Shown here piece after piece: positions 6,390 to 13,368 of a stretch of 23,077 bases of DNA; positions within the stretch are counted from its first letter, which is position 1, and each line of letters begins with the position of its first letter. Source of the DNA: CAZNGF01 sp964572855 (GTDB taxonomy: Bacteria > Bipolaricaulota > Bipolaricaulia > RBG-16-55-9 > JAJCYT01); the NCBI GenBank assembly GCA_964572855.1, contig CAZNGF010000051.1, forward strand, positions 1 to 23,077, written 5' to 3'. Under the pieces are notes generated by a model. That model did not search any database. It was not told where the DNA came from and saw only the letters and a program-made list of their open reading frames with translations. The translations under genes were made by a program, and so were the position numbers.

Positions 6390-7049
6390 ATGCACACGCA
6401 AGCCGTCGAAGACTACCTGAAAGCCGTCTACGAGCTGGGCCGGACGCTGGACAAGGTGACGACCTCGGCGCTGGCCCAGCACCTCGAGGTGGCGCCGGCC
6501 TCGATCACCGGCATGGTCAAGAAGCTGGCCAAGCTCAAGCTCGTAACGCACCAGCCCTACAAGGGCGTGACGCTCACCGAGGCCGGCGAGCGAATCGCCC
6601 TGGAAGTGATACGCCACCACCGCCTGGTCGAGCGTTACCTGGCCGAGGCGCTCGGCGTGCCCTGGGATCAAGTGCACGAGGAGGCCGAGAAGTGGGAGCA
6701 CGTCTTGAGCGAGGACATTGAGGACCGCATCGACTCGTTGCTGGGCCATCCGGCCACCGACCCGCACGGCTCGCCCATCCCCGGCCGCGACGGCACCGTG
6801 ACCCAGCCCGCCTGCATGCCCCTCAGCGACGTCGAGCGCGGGCGCACCGTCACGGTCTCCGAGGTGAGCGACCGCGACGCCGAACTGTTGCGCTACCTGG
6901 GCGAGCTGGGCCTGTACCCCGACAGCCGCGTCGAGGTGCTGGCAAAAGCGCCGTTCGACGGGCCGCTCACGCTGCGCGTCGACGGCCGGGAGCAGTCCCT
7001 CGGCCGCGAGGTCGCGCGCCAGGTGCGCGTCACCGAAGTCGGCGACTAA
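6390..7049 (+). CDS. mntR: DtxR-family metal-responsive repressor, MntR-type metal site, with FeoA-like domain
   Basis: This 219-residue regulator has an N-terminal winged helix-turn-helix (about 1-65; recognition segment SALAQHLEVAPASITGMVKK), a dimerisation and metal domain (66-125), and a C-terminal SH3/FeoA-like domain (about 140-217). The metal ligands match manganese-type MntR rather than iron-type DtxR. Asp8 stands where DtxR has Met10, and Glu100, Glu103 and His104 correspond to MntR Glu99, Glu102 and His103, with Glu replacing the DtxR Cys102. His77 is also kept, but MntR Glu11 is Lys11 here. Unlike short MntR proteins it carries the FeoA-like domain. It heads an operon with an oxidase, a ZIP permease and copper proteins, behind a promoter overlapped by a DtxR-like palindrome. 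Family assignment is secure; Mn(II) as effector is inferred from the ligands. Confidence 0.9.
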   Translation: MHTQAVEDYLKAVYELGRTLDKVTTSALAQHLEVAPASITGMVKKLAKLKLVTHQPYKGVTLTEAGERIALEVIRHHRLVERYLAEALGVPWDQVHEEAEKWEHVLSEDIEDRIDSLLGHPATDPHGSPIPGRDGTVTQPACMPLSDVERGRTVTVSEVSDRDAELLRYLGELGLYPDSRVEVLAKAPFDGPLTLRVDGREQSLGREVARQVRVTEVGD

Positions 7050-7079
7050 CCCCGAGCTGTGTCCCCATAGGAGGTTGTA

Positions 7080-8216
7080 ATGCAACGTTTAATGGATTTT
7101 TTGGAGCAAAAGCGGATTTCGCGCCGTAAGATGCTGCACGCGTCCACCTGGGGCGCCGTGGGCCTGGGCGGTCTGGCGGCCTGGGGCGCGCTGCAGAACC
7201 GGGCCGCCGGCGCGACCGCGCAGGTGTCCCCGCAGCAGGGCCCCACGCACGCCCGCCTGGGCCACGAGACGATGGGCGCGATGGGCGCGGTCGACGACGC
7301 GCGCAACGGGTTCGACCCGCACGCGCTGCTGACCGACTTCGACTACGGCGAGGCCAGCCAACTCGACACCGGCCAGACGCTGCGCGAGTACACCTTCGTG
7401 GCTGTGGACAAGGAGATCGAGATCGCCCCCGGCGTGTTCTTCCCGGCCTGGACCTACAACGGCCGCGTGCCGGGCACCACCATCCGCTGCACCGAGGGCG
7501 ACCGGGTGCGCCTGCGCTTCGTCAACAGCGGCTCGCACCCGCACACGATCCACTTCCACGGCATCCACGGCGCCCGCATGGACGGCGTGCCGGGCGTGGG
7601 CGCCGGCATGATCGCGCCGGGCGCGGAGACCGTCTACGAGTTCGACGCCCTCCCGTTCGGGTGCCACCTGTACCACTGCCACGCCATCCCGCTCAAGCGC
7701 CACATCCACAAGGGCCTTTATGGCGCGTTCATCGTGGACCCCGACCCGGAGAAGTACGAGGGCGCCGAGCGCGAGGCCGCCAAGGCGCGCCACCCGAACC
7801 ACCCCGAGCACAAAGCCTTTCAGGAGATGGTCATGGTCATGAACGGCTTCGACACCAACTTCGACGGCGACAACGAGGTCTACGCGGTCAACACCGTGGG
7901 CTTCGCCTACATGAACGCTCCCGTCAAGATCGATCCCAACCGGCGCCAGCGCGTGTACCTGATCAACTGCACGGAGTTCGACCCCGTGAACTCGTTCCAC
8001 CTGCACGCTAACTTCTTCGACTACTACGACCACGGCACCACGCTGCAGCCCACGCTCAAGACCGTGGACACGATCATGCAGTGCCAGGCGCAGCGCGGCA
8101 TCCTGGAGTTCTCCTTCGAGGGCTTCGAGCCGGGACGCTACATGTTCCACGCCCACCAGAGCGAGTTCGCCGAGCTGGGTTGGATGGGCTTCTTCGAGCT
8201 GGAGGGGGAAGCATGA
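7080..8216 (+). CDS. Tat-exported two-domain multicopper oxidase
   Basis: This 378-residue protein has a twin-arginine signal (S-R15-R16-K-M-L, then hydrophobic 22-38), so it is exported folded. Domain 1 carries HTIHFHG (His158, His160) and HLYHCH (His196, His199, Cys200, His201) followed by His208 and Leu213. These give a type 1 copper centre plus part of the type 2/3 cluster. Domain 2 carries FHLHA (His307, His309) and FHAHQSEFAELGW (His357, His359) without a Cys. The type 1 site is therefore in domain 1 only, as in one class of two-domain (trimeric) oxidases. Leu rather than Met as axial residue suggests a higher redox potential. The RBS AGGAGG (7069-7074) lies 5 nt before the ATG. It is 30 bp after the regulator and overlaps the permease start by 4 nt. 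It may oxidise Mn(II) or Fe(II) outside the membrane; substrate unknown. Confidence 0.92.
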   Translation: MQRLMDFLEQKRISRRKMLHASTWGAVGLGGLAAWGALQNRAAGATAQVSPQQGPTHARLGHETMGAMGAVDDARNGFDPHALLTDFDYGEASQLDTGQTLREYTFVAVDKEIEIAPGVFFPAWTYNGRVPGTTIRCTEGDRVRLRFVNSGSHPHTIHFHGIHGARMDGVPGVGAGMIAPGAETVYEFDALPFGCHLYHCHAIPLKRHIHKGLYGAFIVDPDPEKYEGAEREAAKARHPNHPEHKAFQEMVMVMNGFDTNFDGDNEVYAVNTVGFAYMNAPVKIDPNRRQRVYLINCTEFDPVNSFHLHANFFDYYDHGTTLQPTLKTVDTIMQCQAQRGILEFSFEGFEPGRYMFHAHQSEFAELGWMGFFELEGEA

Positions 8217-9412
8217 ACGCGACCCGACCGGAGACAAGCGGCTTGCGCCTCCCGAACTGGCTGCTCGCGCTCATCCCGCTGCTGTTGCTGGGCGCGCTGC
8301 TGTGGCCGTTTGTGCAATTCAACCCGCTGAGCGCGCTCACGGGCGGGGCGCCGCCCGTGGAAGATCTGACCGTCGAGCGCGTCGAGCTGTTGGACGAGGG
8401 GTTCCGCCTGCACCTGATCAACGGCGGCCCCGACCCCGTCACGGTGGCCCAAGTCCTGGTGGATGAGGCGTACTGGACCTTCTCGATTGCGCCCGACCCC
8501 ACGCTGGCGCGCTACGGGCGGGCCACGGTGGAGGTGCCCTACCCCTGGGTCGAGGGCGAGGCGCACGAGATCGTGTTGATCAGCGCCACGGGCGCGACCT
8601 TCGGCGCCGAGGTCCCGGTGGCCGTGGCCACGCCGCGGCCGGACGCGTTCTACTGGCTCACGTTCGCGCTGCTGGGCGCCTACGTCGGCATCGTGCCCGT
8701 CGGGCTCGGGCTGCTGTGGTTCCCGGCCCTGCGCTCGCTGGGACGTCGCAGCATGAACTTCATCCTGGCGCTCACGGTCGGGCTGCTGGTCTTCCTGCTG
8801 GTGGACACGTTGCTGGAGGGCATCGAGATCGCCGAGGGCGTGCCCGGCGTGTTCCAAGCCGTGCCGCTGGTGTTTTTGGCCGGCCTGTTGAGCTTTCTCG
8901 TCCTGCTGGCGGTGGGCCGGCGGCAGGGCGCGGCCGAAGCCTCCGGGCGCGCGGGCCGGCTCTGGCTGGCCACGGCGATCGCGCTCGGGATCGGGCTGCA
9001 CAACCTGGGCGAGGGCATGGCCATCGGCGCCGCCATCGCGCTGGGCGAGGCCGCGCTGGGGACGTTCCTCGTCATCGGCTTCACGCTGCACAACATCACC
9101 GAAGGGCTGGGCATCGGCGCGCCGATCGCGCGCGACCGGCCCGGCTTCTGGCGCCTGGCGGGCCTGGCGCTGCTGGCGGGCGCCCCGGCCATCGCCGGCA
9201 CCTGGATCGGCGGCTTTGCGTTCTCGCCCTTCTGGGCCGTGCTGTTTCTCTCGATCGGCGCGGGCGCGATCCTCCAGGTCGTCTACGAGGTCACGCGCCT
9301 GCTGATCAAGAACAGCGAGCAGAGCGCGCCCGCGACCTCCTGGGTCAACGTCGCCGGCCTGACCGCCGGCATCGCGATCATGTACCTGACGGCGCTGCTG
9401 GTGAAGTTTTAG
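8213..9412 (+). CDS. ZIP-family divalent metal permease with extra extracytoplasmic N-terminal domain
   Basis: This 399-residue protein starts at the ATG overlapping the oxidase stop (ATGA), with GGAGGGGG 4 nt upstream. An N-terminal helix (15-33) is followed by a beta-rich segment of about 110 residues (about 45-142) that should lie outside the membrane. The ZIP core then has roughly eight helices (145-399). The two ZIP metal-site signatures are intact: HNLGEG (His263, Asn264, Glu267) and HNITEG (His293, Asn294, Glu297). ZIP proteins move Zn, Fe or Mn into the cytosol. The added domain is unusual for a ZIP core of about 250 residues and could dock the neighbouring oxidase or propeller. The stretch between helices lacks the His-rich loop common in eukaryotic ZIPs. 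Translational coupling to the oxidase suggests matched amounts. Family certain; metal specificity inferred from the MntR-type regulator. Confidence 0.9.
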   Translation: MNATRPETSGLRLPNWLLALIPLLLLGALLWPFVQFNPLSALTGGAPPVEDLTVERVELLDEGFRLHLINGGPDPVTVAQVLVDEAYWTFSIAPDPTLARYGRATVEVPYPWVEGEAHEIVLISATGATFGAEVPVAVATPRPDAFYWLTFALLGAYVGIVPVGLGLLWFPALRSLGRRSMNFILALTVGLLVFLLVDTLLEGIEIAEGVPGVFQAVPLVFLAGLLSFLVLLAVGRRQGAAEASGRAGRLWLATAIALGIGLHNLGEGMAIGAAIALGEAALGTFLVIGFTLHNITEGLGIGAPIARDRPGFWRLAGLALLAGAPAIAGTWIGGFAFSPFWAVLFLSIGAGAILQVVYEVTRLLIKNSEQSAPATSWVNVAGLTAGIAIMYLTALLVKF

Positions 9413-9422
9413 AAGACGCCAA

Positions 9423-9476
9423 CAACCCGGATTCGCTGACGCGAACAACGACCGCTTTCAGCGCCGATCCGGGTTG
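9423..9476. promoter_or_regulatory. intra-operon long hairpin before the propeller gene
   Basis: CAACCCGGAT (9423-9432) pairs with ATCCGGGTTG (9467-9476). Inside it CGCTGA (9434-9439) pairs with TCAGCG (9458-9463), leaving an 18-nt loop. It begins 10 bp past the permease stop. It lacks a T run, so it is more likely an mRNA-processing or stability hairpin, or an attenuator that uncouples the propeller gene from the permease gene. A strong RBS, AAGGAGG (9498-9504), follows. Confidence 0.5.
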
Positions 9477-9510
9477 GCTGGCTGATCCAAACACCCAAAG
9501 GAGGACACAC

Positions 9511-10485
9511 ATGACGTCAAGGTTAGGGAAGGTGTTGCTCGTCATCGGGCTCGTGGCCGCGCTGGGCGGCGGCGCCTCGGCGCAGTGGCTGGTGAGTTCG
9601 ATCGAGGTCGGGATCGCGCCCAAGGACCTCTCGGTCACACCCGACGGCCGGTTCGTCTACCTCGTCAACGTCGGCGACGACAGCGTGAGCGTGATCGAGG
9701 TGGGTCGGAGCGGGCGCCTGCTCAATGAGGTGGTGGCCACGATTCCCGTGGGCAGCCAACCGCACGACGTGCTGGTGACGCCGGACGGCGCGCTGGCGCT
9801 GGTTTCCAACCGCGGCGAGGACACGATCAGCGTGATCGACACGACCCGCAACGAAGTGGTCGACACGCTGGCCGCTGGCGCCGGCCCCTACGGCGGCGCG
9901 CTCGACGCGGAGGCCGCGTTTGCCTACTTCGCCAACGCAAGCGGGAACAGCGTGACGGTCGTCGACCTGGACGCCCGGCGGGTGGTGGCCGAAATCCCGG
10001 TGGGCACCAAGCCCGAGGGGGTGGCGCTCTCCCCCGACGGGCGACGTGCCTACGCCCACAACAGCGGGAGCAACGACGTGAGCGTGATCGACCTGGAGAG
10101 CCGTACCGTGGTCGAGACCATCGGTGACACAGGCGGTGAAGGGTCGGAAGCCATCGTGCTCACCCCGGACGGGCGCACGGCCTTCGTCAACTACGTGAGA
10201 AACGACGTGGTGGCCGTGATTGACTTGGAGCGCAACGAGGTCGTGCGGCGCCTCTCGCTGCCCGGCAAGGGCCCCTACGGCGGCGTCATGAGCCCGGACG
10301 GCAGCCTTTACTACGTCAGTGGATTCACGGGCAACGACCTCACGGTCATCGACGTGGAGACGCTGGAGGTCGTGGGGAGCGTTCCGTTAGGGCAAGGCCC
10401 GCAACATGTGGCCCTGACCCCGGATGGGCGCCTGATCTACGTGGTCAACAACAGCGGCAACACGGTGTCCGCCGTGCTGCGCTGA
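9511..10485 (+). CDS. secreted YVTN-family seven-bladed-type beta-propeller
   Basis: This 324-residue protein has a signal peptide (1-25, ending GASA-Q) and then about seven repeats of roughly 42 residues. Each repeat carries a P-x-x-V/L-x-x-x-P-D-G-R/x-x-x-Y/F-V-x-N turn and a D/N-x-V-S-V-I-D strand. Examples are VTPDGRFVYLVNVG, LVTPDGALALVSNRG and LTPDGRLIYVVNNSG. This is the YVTN/40-residue propeller family, often periplasmic and found beside nitrite reductases, copper proteins and metal systems. AAGGAGG lies 6 nt before the ATG. Its stop overlaps the next start (TGATG). No haem motif (CxxCH) or Cys is present, so it is not a cytochrome cd1-type reductase; binding or scaffolding of the oxidase is likelier than catalysis. 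The individual function is unknown. Confidence 0.9.
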   Translation: MTSRLGKVLLVIGLVAALGGGASAQWLVSSIEVGIAPKDLSVTPDGRFVYLVNVGDDSVSVIEVGRSGRLLNEVVATIPVGSQPHDVLVTPDGALALVSNRGEDTISVIDTTRNEVVDTLAAGAGPYGGALDAEAAFAYFANASGNSVTVVDLDARRVVAEIPVGTKPEGVALSPDGRRAYAHNSGSNDVSVIDLESRTVVETIGDTGGEGSEAIVLTPDGRTAFVNYVRNDVVAVIDLERNEVVRRLSLPGKGPYGGVMSPDGSLYYVSGFTGNDLTVIDVETLEVVGSVPLGQGPQHVALTPDGRLIYVVNNSGNTVSAVLR

Positions 10486-11009
10486 TGCCCCCCTGCTCCT
10501 CGAGGGACGCGGCGCGGCCGGGGTTGAGCCGCCGCGCCGCGCTCCGCCTCCTACTGGGCACCCTCTCGCTGGCCTTAACCGGCTGTGGCAGCCACCGGCC
10601 GCGGACACACACGGTGAACATGGTCAGCGACGGCGGCCACGAGAGGTTTCTTCCTGCGCTCTTGCGGGTTACGCCTGGGGATACGGTGCGGTGGGTCCTC
10701 CGCTCGGGCTTTCACTCCGCCACGGCCTATCATCCGGATGTGGCTGGCAAGCCCCACATCGCACCGCCGGGCGCTCCGGCCTGGGACTCGGGTCTGCTGC
10801 GCGCGGACGGTGCACAGTATGCACGGTGCTTCGAACGCGAAGGCGTCCACGCTTACTACTGCACGCCCCACGAGGCCCTGGGCATGGTCGGTCTTGTCGT
10901 GGCGGGGTCACCGCCGTCTGTGATGTCGGCCTCGGAACTCCCGGATACCCTGCCCAGAGCCGCACGGGAGCGCTTAGCCACGCTGCTCGAACGAGCCCGC
11001 TCCGGCTAG
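10485..11009 (+). CDS. Tat lipoprotein with plastocyanin-like type 1 copper domain
   Basis: This 174-residue protein has a twin-arginine stretch (S-R16-R17) followed by a hydrophobic core and the lipobox LTGC (Cys34), so it should be a lipid-anchored Tat substrate. The mature domain (about 40-141) is a small cupredoxin. The type 1 copper ligands are all present: His77 (GFHSAT), Cys126 (YYCTPH), His129 and Met134 (EALGM). A helical tail (about 150-172) follows. It could pass electrons to or from the multicopper oxidase three genes upstream. The ATG overlaps the propeller stop by one base (TGATG), indicating translational coupling. The first base of an inserted-looking repeat supplies the G of the TAG stop. 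Copper binding is strongly supported; redox partner is inferred. Confidence 0.88.
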   Translation: MPPCSSRDAARPGLSRRAALRLLLGTLSLALTGCGSHRPRTHTVNMVSDGGHERFLPALLRVTPGDTVRWVLRSGFHSATAYHPDVAGKPHIAPPGAPAWDSGLLRADGAQYARCFEREGVHAYYCTPHEALGMVGLVVAGSPPSVMSASELPDTLPRAARERLATLLERARSG

Positions 11010-11168
11010 TACTGGACCACGGTAGTTTTCGGGTGTAGGGGCGCGCTTCATCGCGCCCGCAGCCACACGCTGGGGCCACCCACGACAGCACTCTGGTAAA
11101 GCACCGGGCGCGTATTCCGGGTCCCATGAATGGGACCCCTACCCAGAAAAAACATCGTGGTCTTGTAC
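11009..11168. repeat. 160-bp MITE-like element with two palindromes (reverse orientation)
   Basis: The terminal inverted repeats start GTAC..GACCACG.T and continue through T-rich and GGGT stretches (left about 11009-11036, right about 11141-11168). Inside are GTAGGGGCGCG...CGCGCCCGC (11034-11060) and GGGTCCCATGAATGGGACCC with CTAC (11119-11142). Read on the minus strand, the order and orientation of the two palindromes match the 184-bp elements at 15310 and 18251, though the outer ends differ. The left end falls on the last base of the cupredoxin stop codon. Confidence 0.7.
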
Positions 11169-11183
11169 GAGCGCGCCCCATTC

Positions 11184-11212
11184 TTGATAATAAGAATCGT
11201 TCCTAATAGGAT
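11184..11212 (+). promoter_or_regulatory. sigma-70 promoter with palindromic operator in the spacer
   Basis: TTGATA (11184-11189) and TAGGAT (11207-11212) are 17 nt apart. The spacer holds TAAGAA-TCG-TTCCTA (11191-11205), a palindrome with 5 of 6 matching positions, in an AT-rich patch unlike its surroundings. It would control the metal-efflux ATPase at 11283. A Fur-, PerR- or DtxR-like repressor is possible; the half-site TAGGAA resembles the TTAGG arms of the 6354 site. Confidence 0.6.
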
Positions 11213-11282
11213 GAAGCGTTCCGCCTGACGCCCGTCATGGGCGCGCGTGGCGTCAACTTGATACGGTGTGGACGGTGACCGC

Positions 11283-13304
11283 ATGAACGCTTCGTCGTCA
11301 CAATCGATGCCTCCTGCCAACGCGCTCGGGCAAGCGCTTCGCTTGCTGACCACCTACCACGAGCTGGCGCTGGCGGGGGTCACGCTGTTGGCGCTGCTGG
11401 TCGGCTGGCTGTTCGGCCCCAGCGCGTTCGACCTGCTCCCGGTCTGGGCCGTCTGGCTCGCCGGGGGAATCGCCTTCCTGGCCGGCGGCTACAGCGGCGC
11501 GGTCGAGTTGGTTGAGGACGCCCGCAAGTTCCGGCTCAACATCGAGTTCCTCATGCTGGCCGCCGCGCTCGGGGCCGCGGCCATCGGCGAGTGGGAGGAG
11601 GGCGCGCTGCTGCTGTTCCTGTTCACGCTTAGCGGCGCGCTGGAGAGCTTCGCGCTCGACCGCACGCGCCGCGCCATCGAAGAGCTGGCCGAGATCTACC
11701 CCGACACGGCCGTGATGCGCGACGCCGACGGCGAGGTCGAGGTGTCGGTCGAGGCGCTCTCCGTGGGCGACGTGATCGTGGTGCGGCCCGGCGAGCGGGT
11801 TCCGGCCGACGGGGCCGTGCTCAAGGGCACCAGCACGGCCGACCAGAGCCCGATCACGGGCGAGAGCGTCCCGGTGTCCAAGACCCGGGGCGACCCCGTG
11901 TTCGCGGGCTCGATCAACGGCGGCGGCGCGCTCGAGGTGCGGGTCGAGAAGCTGGCCTCCGAGAGCACGCTGAGCAAGATCATCCAGCTCGTGGAGGAGG
12001 CCCAGCAGGACCCGGCGCCGGCCCAGCGGCTGTTCGACCGCTTCAGCCAGCCCTACACCTGGATCGTGCTCGGGGTCACGGCGCTCACCGTGCTGCTCCC
12101 CTGGCTCTTCATCGACGAGCCGTTCGGCGACACGCTCTACCGCGCCATGACGCTCATGGTGGTGGCCAGCCCGTGCGCGCTCATCATCAGCACGCCGGCC
12201 AGCGTGCTGAGCGCGATCGGCGCGGCCGCGCGCGGCGGCGTGCTGCTCAAGGGCGGGGCCTATCTGGACAAGACGGCCGAGATCGACGCGGTGGCCTTCG
12301 ACAAGACCGGCACGCTCACGCACGGCAAGCCCGAGGTCACCGATATTCGCCCGCTGCAGCAGTACGACGAGCGCGACGTGCTCCGCATCGCCGCCAGCGC
12401 GGAAAGCTTGAGCGAGCACCCCATCGGCAAGGCGGTGGTCGCGCGCGCCAAGGCGCTGGAACTCGAACTCGAACGGCCCCAGAACTTCCGCGCCGTGGCC
12501 GGCCACGGGATCCAAGCGCAGTTCGCCCGCGAGGGGAGCGAGGCGTGCGAGACCGTCTACATCGGCAACGACAAGCTGTTCAACAGCGAGGAGATCGAAC
12601 TCTCGCCCGCCATCCGCCTCATCGGCCACAAGCTCCAGGAGCAGGGCAAAACCGCCATGCTGGTCGTGCGTAGCGGCCCCGAGCGGCGCGACCTGGCCGG
12701 CAACGTCCACAAATGGGAGCCGGTCGGCTACGTGGCCGTGGCCGACACGCTGCGGCCCGAAACCGCCCAGACGATTGGCCGCCTCAAGGCACTCGGCATC
12801 CGGCGCGTGGCCATGCTCACGGGCGACAACGCCACCGTGGCCGCATCCATCGCGCGCGAAGCCGGCATCGACGAGGTCCACAGCGAGTTGCTGCCCGAGG
12901 GGAAGGTCGAGCTCGTCCAGAAACTCGTGCAAGAGCGCAAGCTGATCATGGTGGGCGACGGCGTCAACGACGCGCCCGCGCTGGCGGCGGCCTCGGTGGG
13001 GGTGGCCATGGGCCTGGCCGGCACCGACGTCGCGCTGGAGACCGCCGACGTCGTGCTCATGTCGGACGATTTGAGCCGGCTGCCGTTTTTCGTTTCGCTC
13101 AGCCGGGGAGCCGTGCGCATCGTGAAACAAAATATCGTCTTCTCGGTGGCCGTCATCGTCGGGCTCGTGTTCTCGACGCTCGTCCTGCCCGCGCTCATCT
13201 CCGGCTTTGTCCTGCCGTTGCCGCTGGGCGTCGTGGGCCACGAGGGCAGCACGCTGGTCGTCGTGCTCAACGGCCTGCGCCTGCTGGCCAAGCGGCCGGC
13301 CTGA
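11283..13304 (+). CDS. P1B-4-type transition-metal efflux ATPase (CoaT/CtpD/PfeT-like)
   Basis: This 673-residue P-type ATPase has six membrane helices, fewer than Cu or Zn pumps, and no N-terminal CxxC metal domain. Motifs in order: TGES (192-195, actuator), SPC in the sixth-helix-type segment (296-298), DKTGT with phospho-acceptor Asp340, HP (379-380, nucleotide domain), GDGVNDAP (558-565), and HEGST (653-657) in the last helix. SPC together with HEG-S/G-T defines the P1B-4 subgroup, whose members export Co(II), Fe(II) or related ions. Upstream is a promoter with its own operator, separate from the Mn operon. The ATG at 11283 is chosen; an in-frame GTG at 11268 would add five residues and neither has a strong ribosome binding site. 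Placement beside an uptake-type operon suggests balance of Fe or Mn levels. Subgroup is secure; the metal is not. Confidence 0.93.
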   Translation: MNASSSQSMPPANALGQALRLLTTYHELALAGVTLLALLVGWLFGPSAFDLLPVWAVWLAGGIAFLAGGYSGAVELVEDARKFRLNIEFLMLAAALGAAAIGEWEEGALLLFLFTLSGALESFALDRTRRAIEELAEIYPDTAVMRDADGEVEVSVEALSVGDVIVVRPGERVPADGAVLKGTSTADQSPITGESVPVSKTRGDPVFAGSINGGGALEVRVEKLASESTLSKIIQLVEEAQQDPAPAQRLFDRFSQPYTWIVLGVTALTVLLPWLFIDEPFGDTLYRAMTLMVVASPCALIISTPASVLSAIGAAARGGVLLKGGAYLDKTAEIDAVAFDKTGTLTHGKPEVTDIRPLQQYDERDVLRIAASAESLSEHPIGKAVVARAKALELELERPQNFRAVAGHGIQAQFAREGSEACETVYIGNDKLFNSEEIELSPAIRLIGHKLQEQGKTAMLVVRSGPERRDLAGNVHKWEPVGYVAVADTLRPETAQTIGRLKALGIRRVAMLTGDNATVAASIAREAGIDEVHSELLPEGKVELVQKLVQERKLIMVGDGVNDAPALAAASVGVAMGLAGTDVALETADVVLMSDDLSRLPFFVSLSRGAVRIVKQNIVFSVAVIVGLVFSTLVLPALISGFVLPLPLGVVGHEGSTLVVVLNGLRLLAKRPA

Positions 13305-13368
13305 CACGTTGCATCGACTCCCTTTTGTCCCACACTGAACGCAGCACCCGCATCCGGAGGCGGACCTC

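Noticed and set aside
7080..8216. The oxidase as a copper nitrite reductase (NirK)
   Set aside because: His-Cys-His and paired His-x-His motifs in both domains indicate a trinuclear cluster, which NirK lacks.
9511..10485. The propeller as a cytochrome cd1-type nitrite reductase
   Set aside because: No CxxCH haem motif and no Cys; repeats match plain YVTN propellers.
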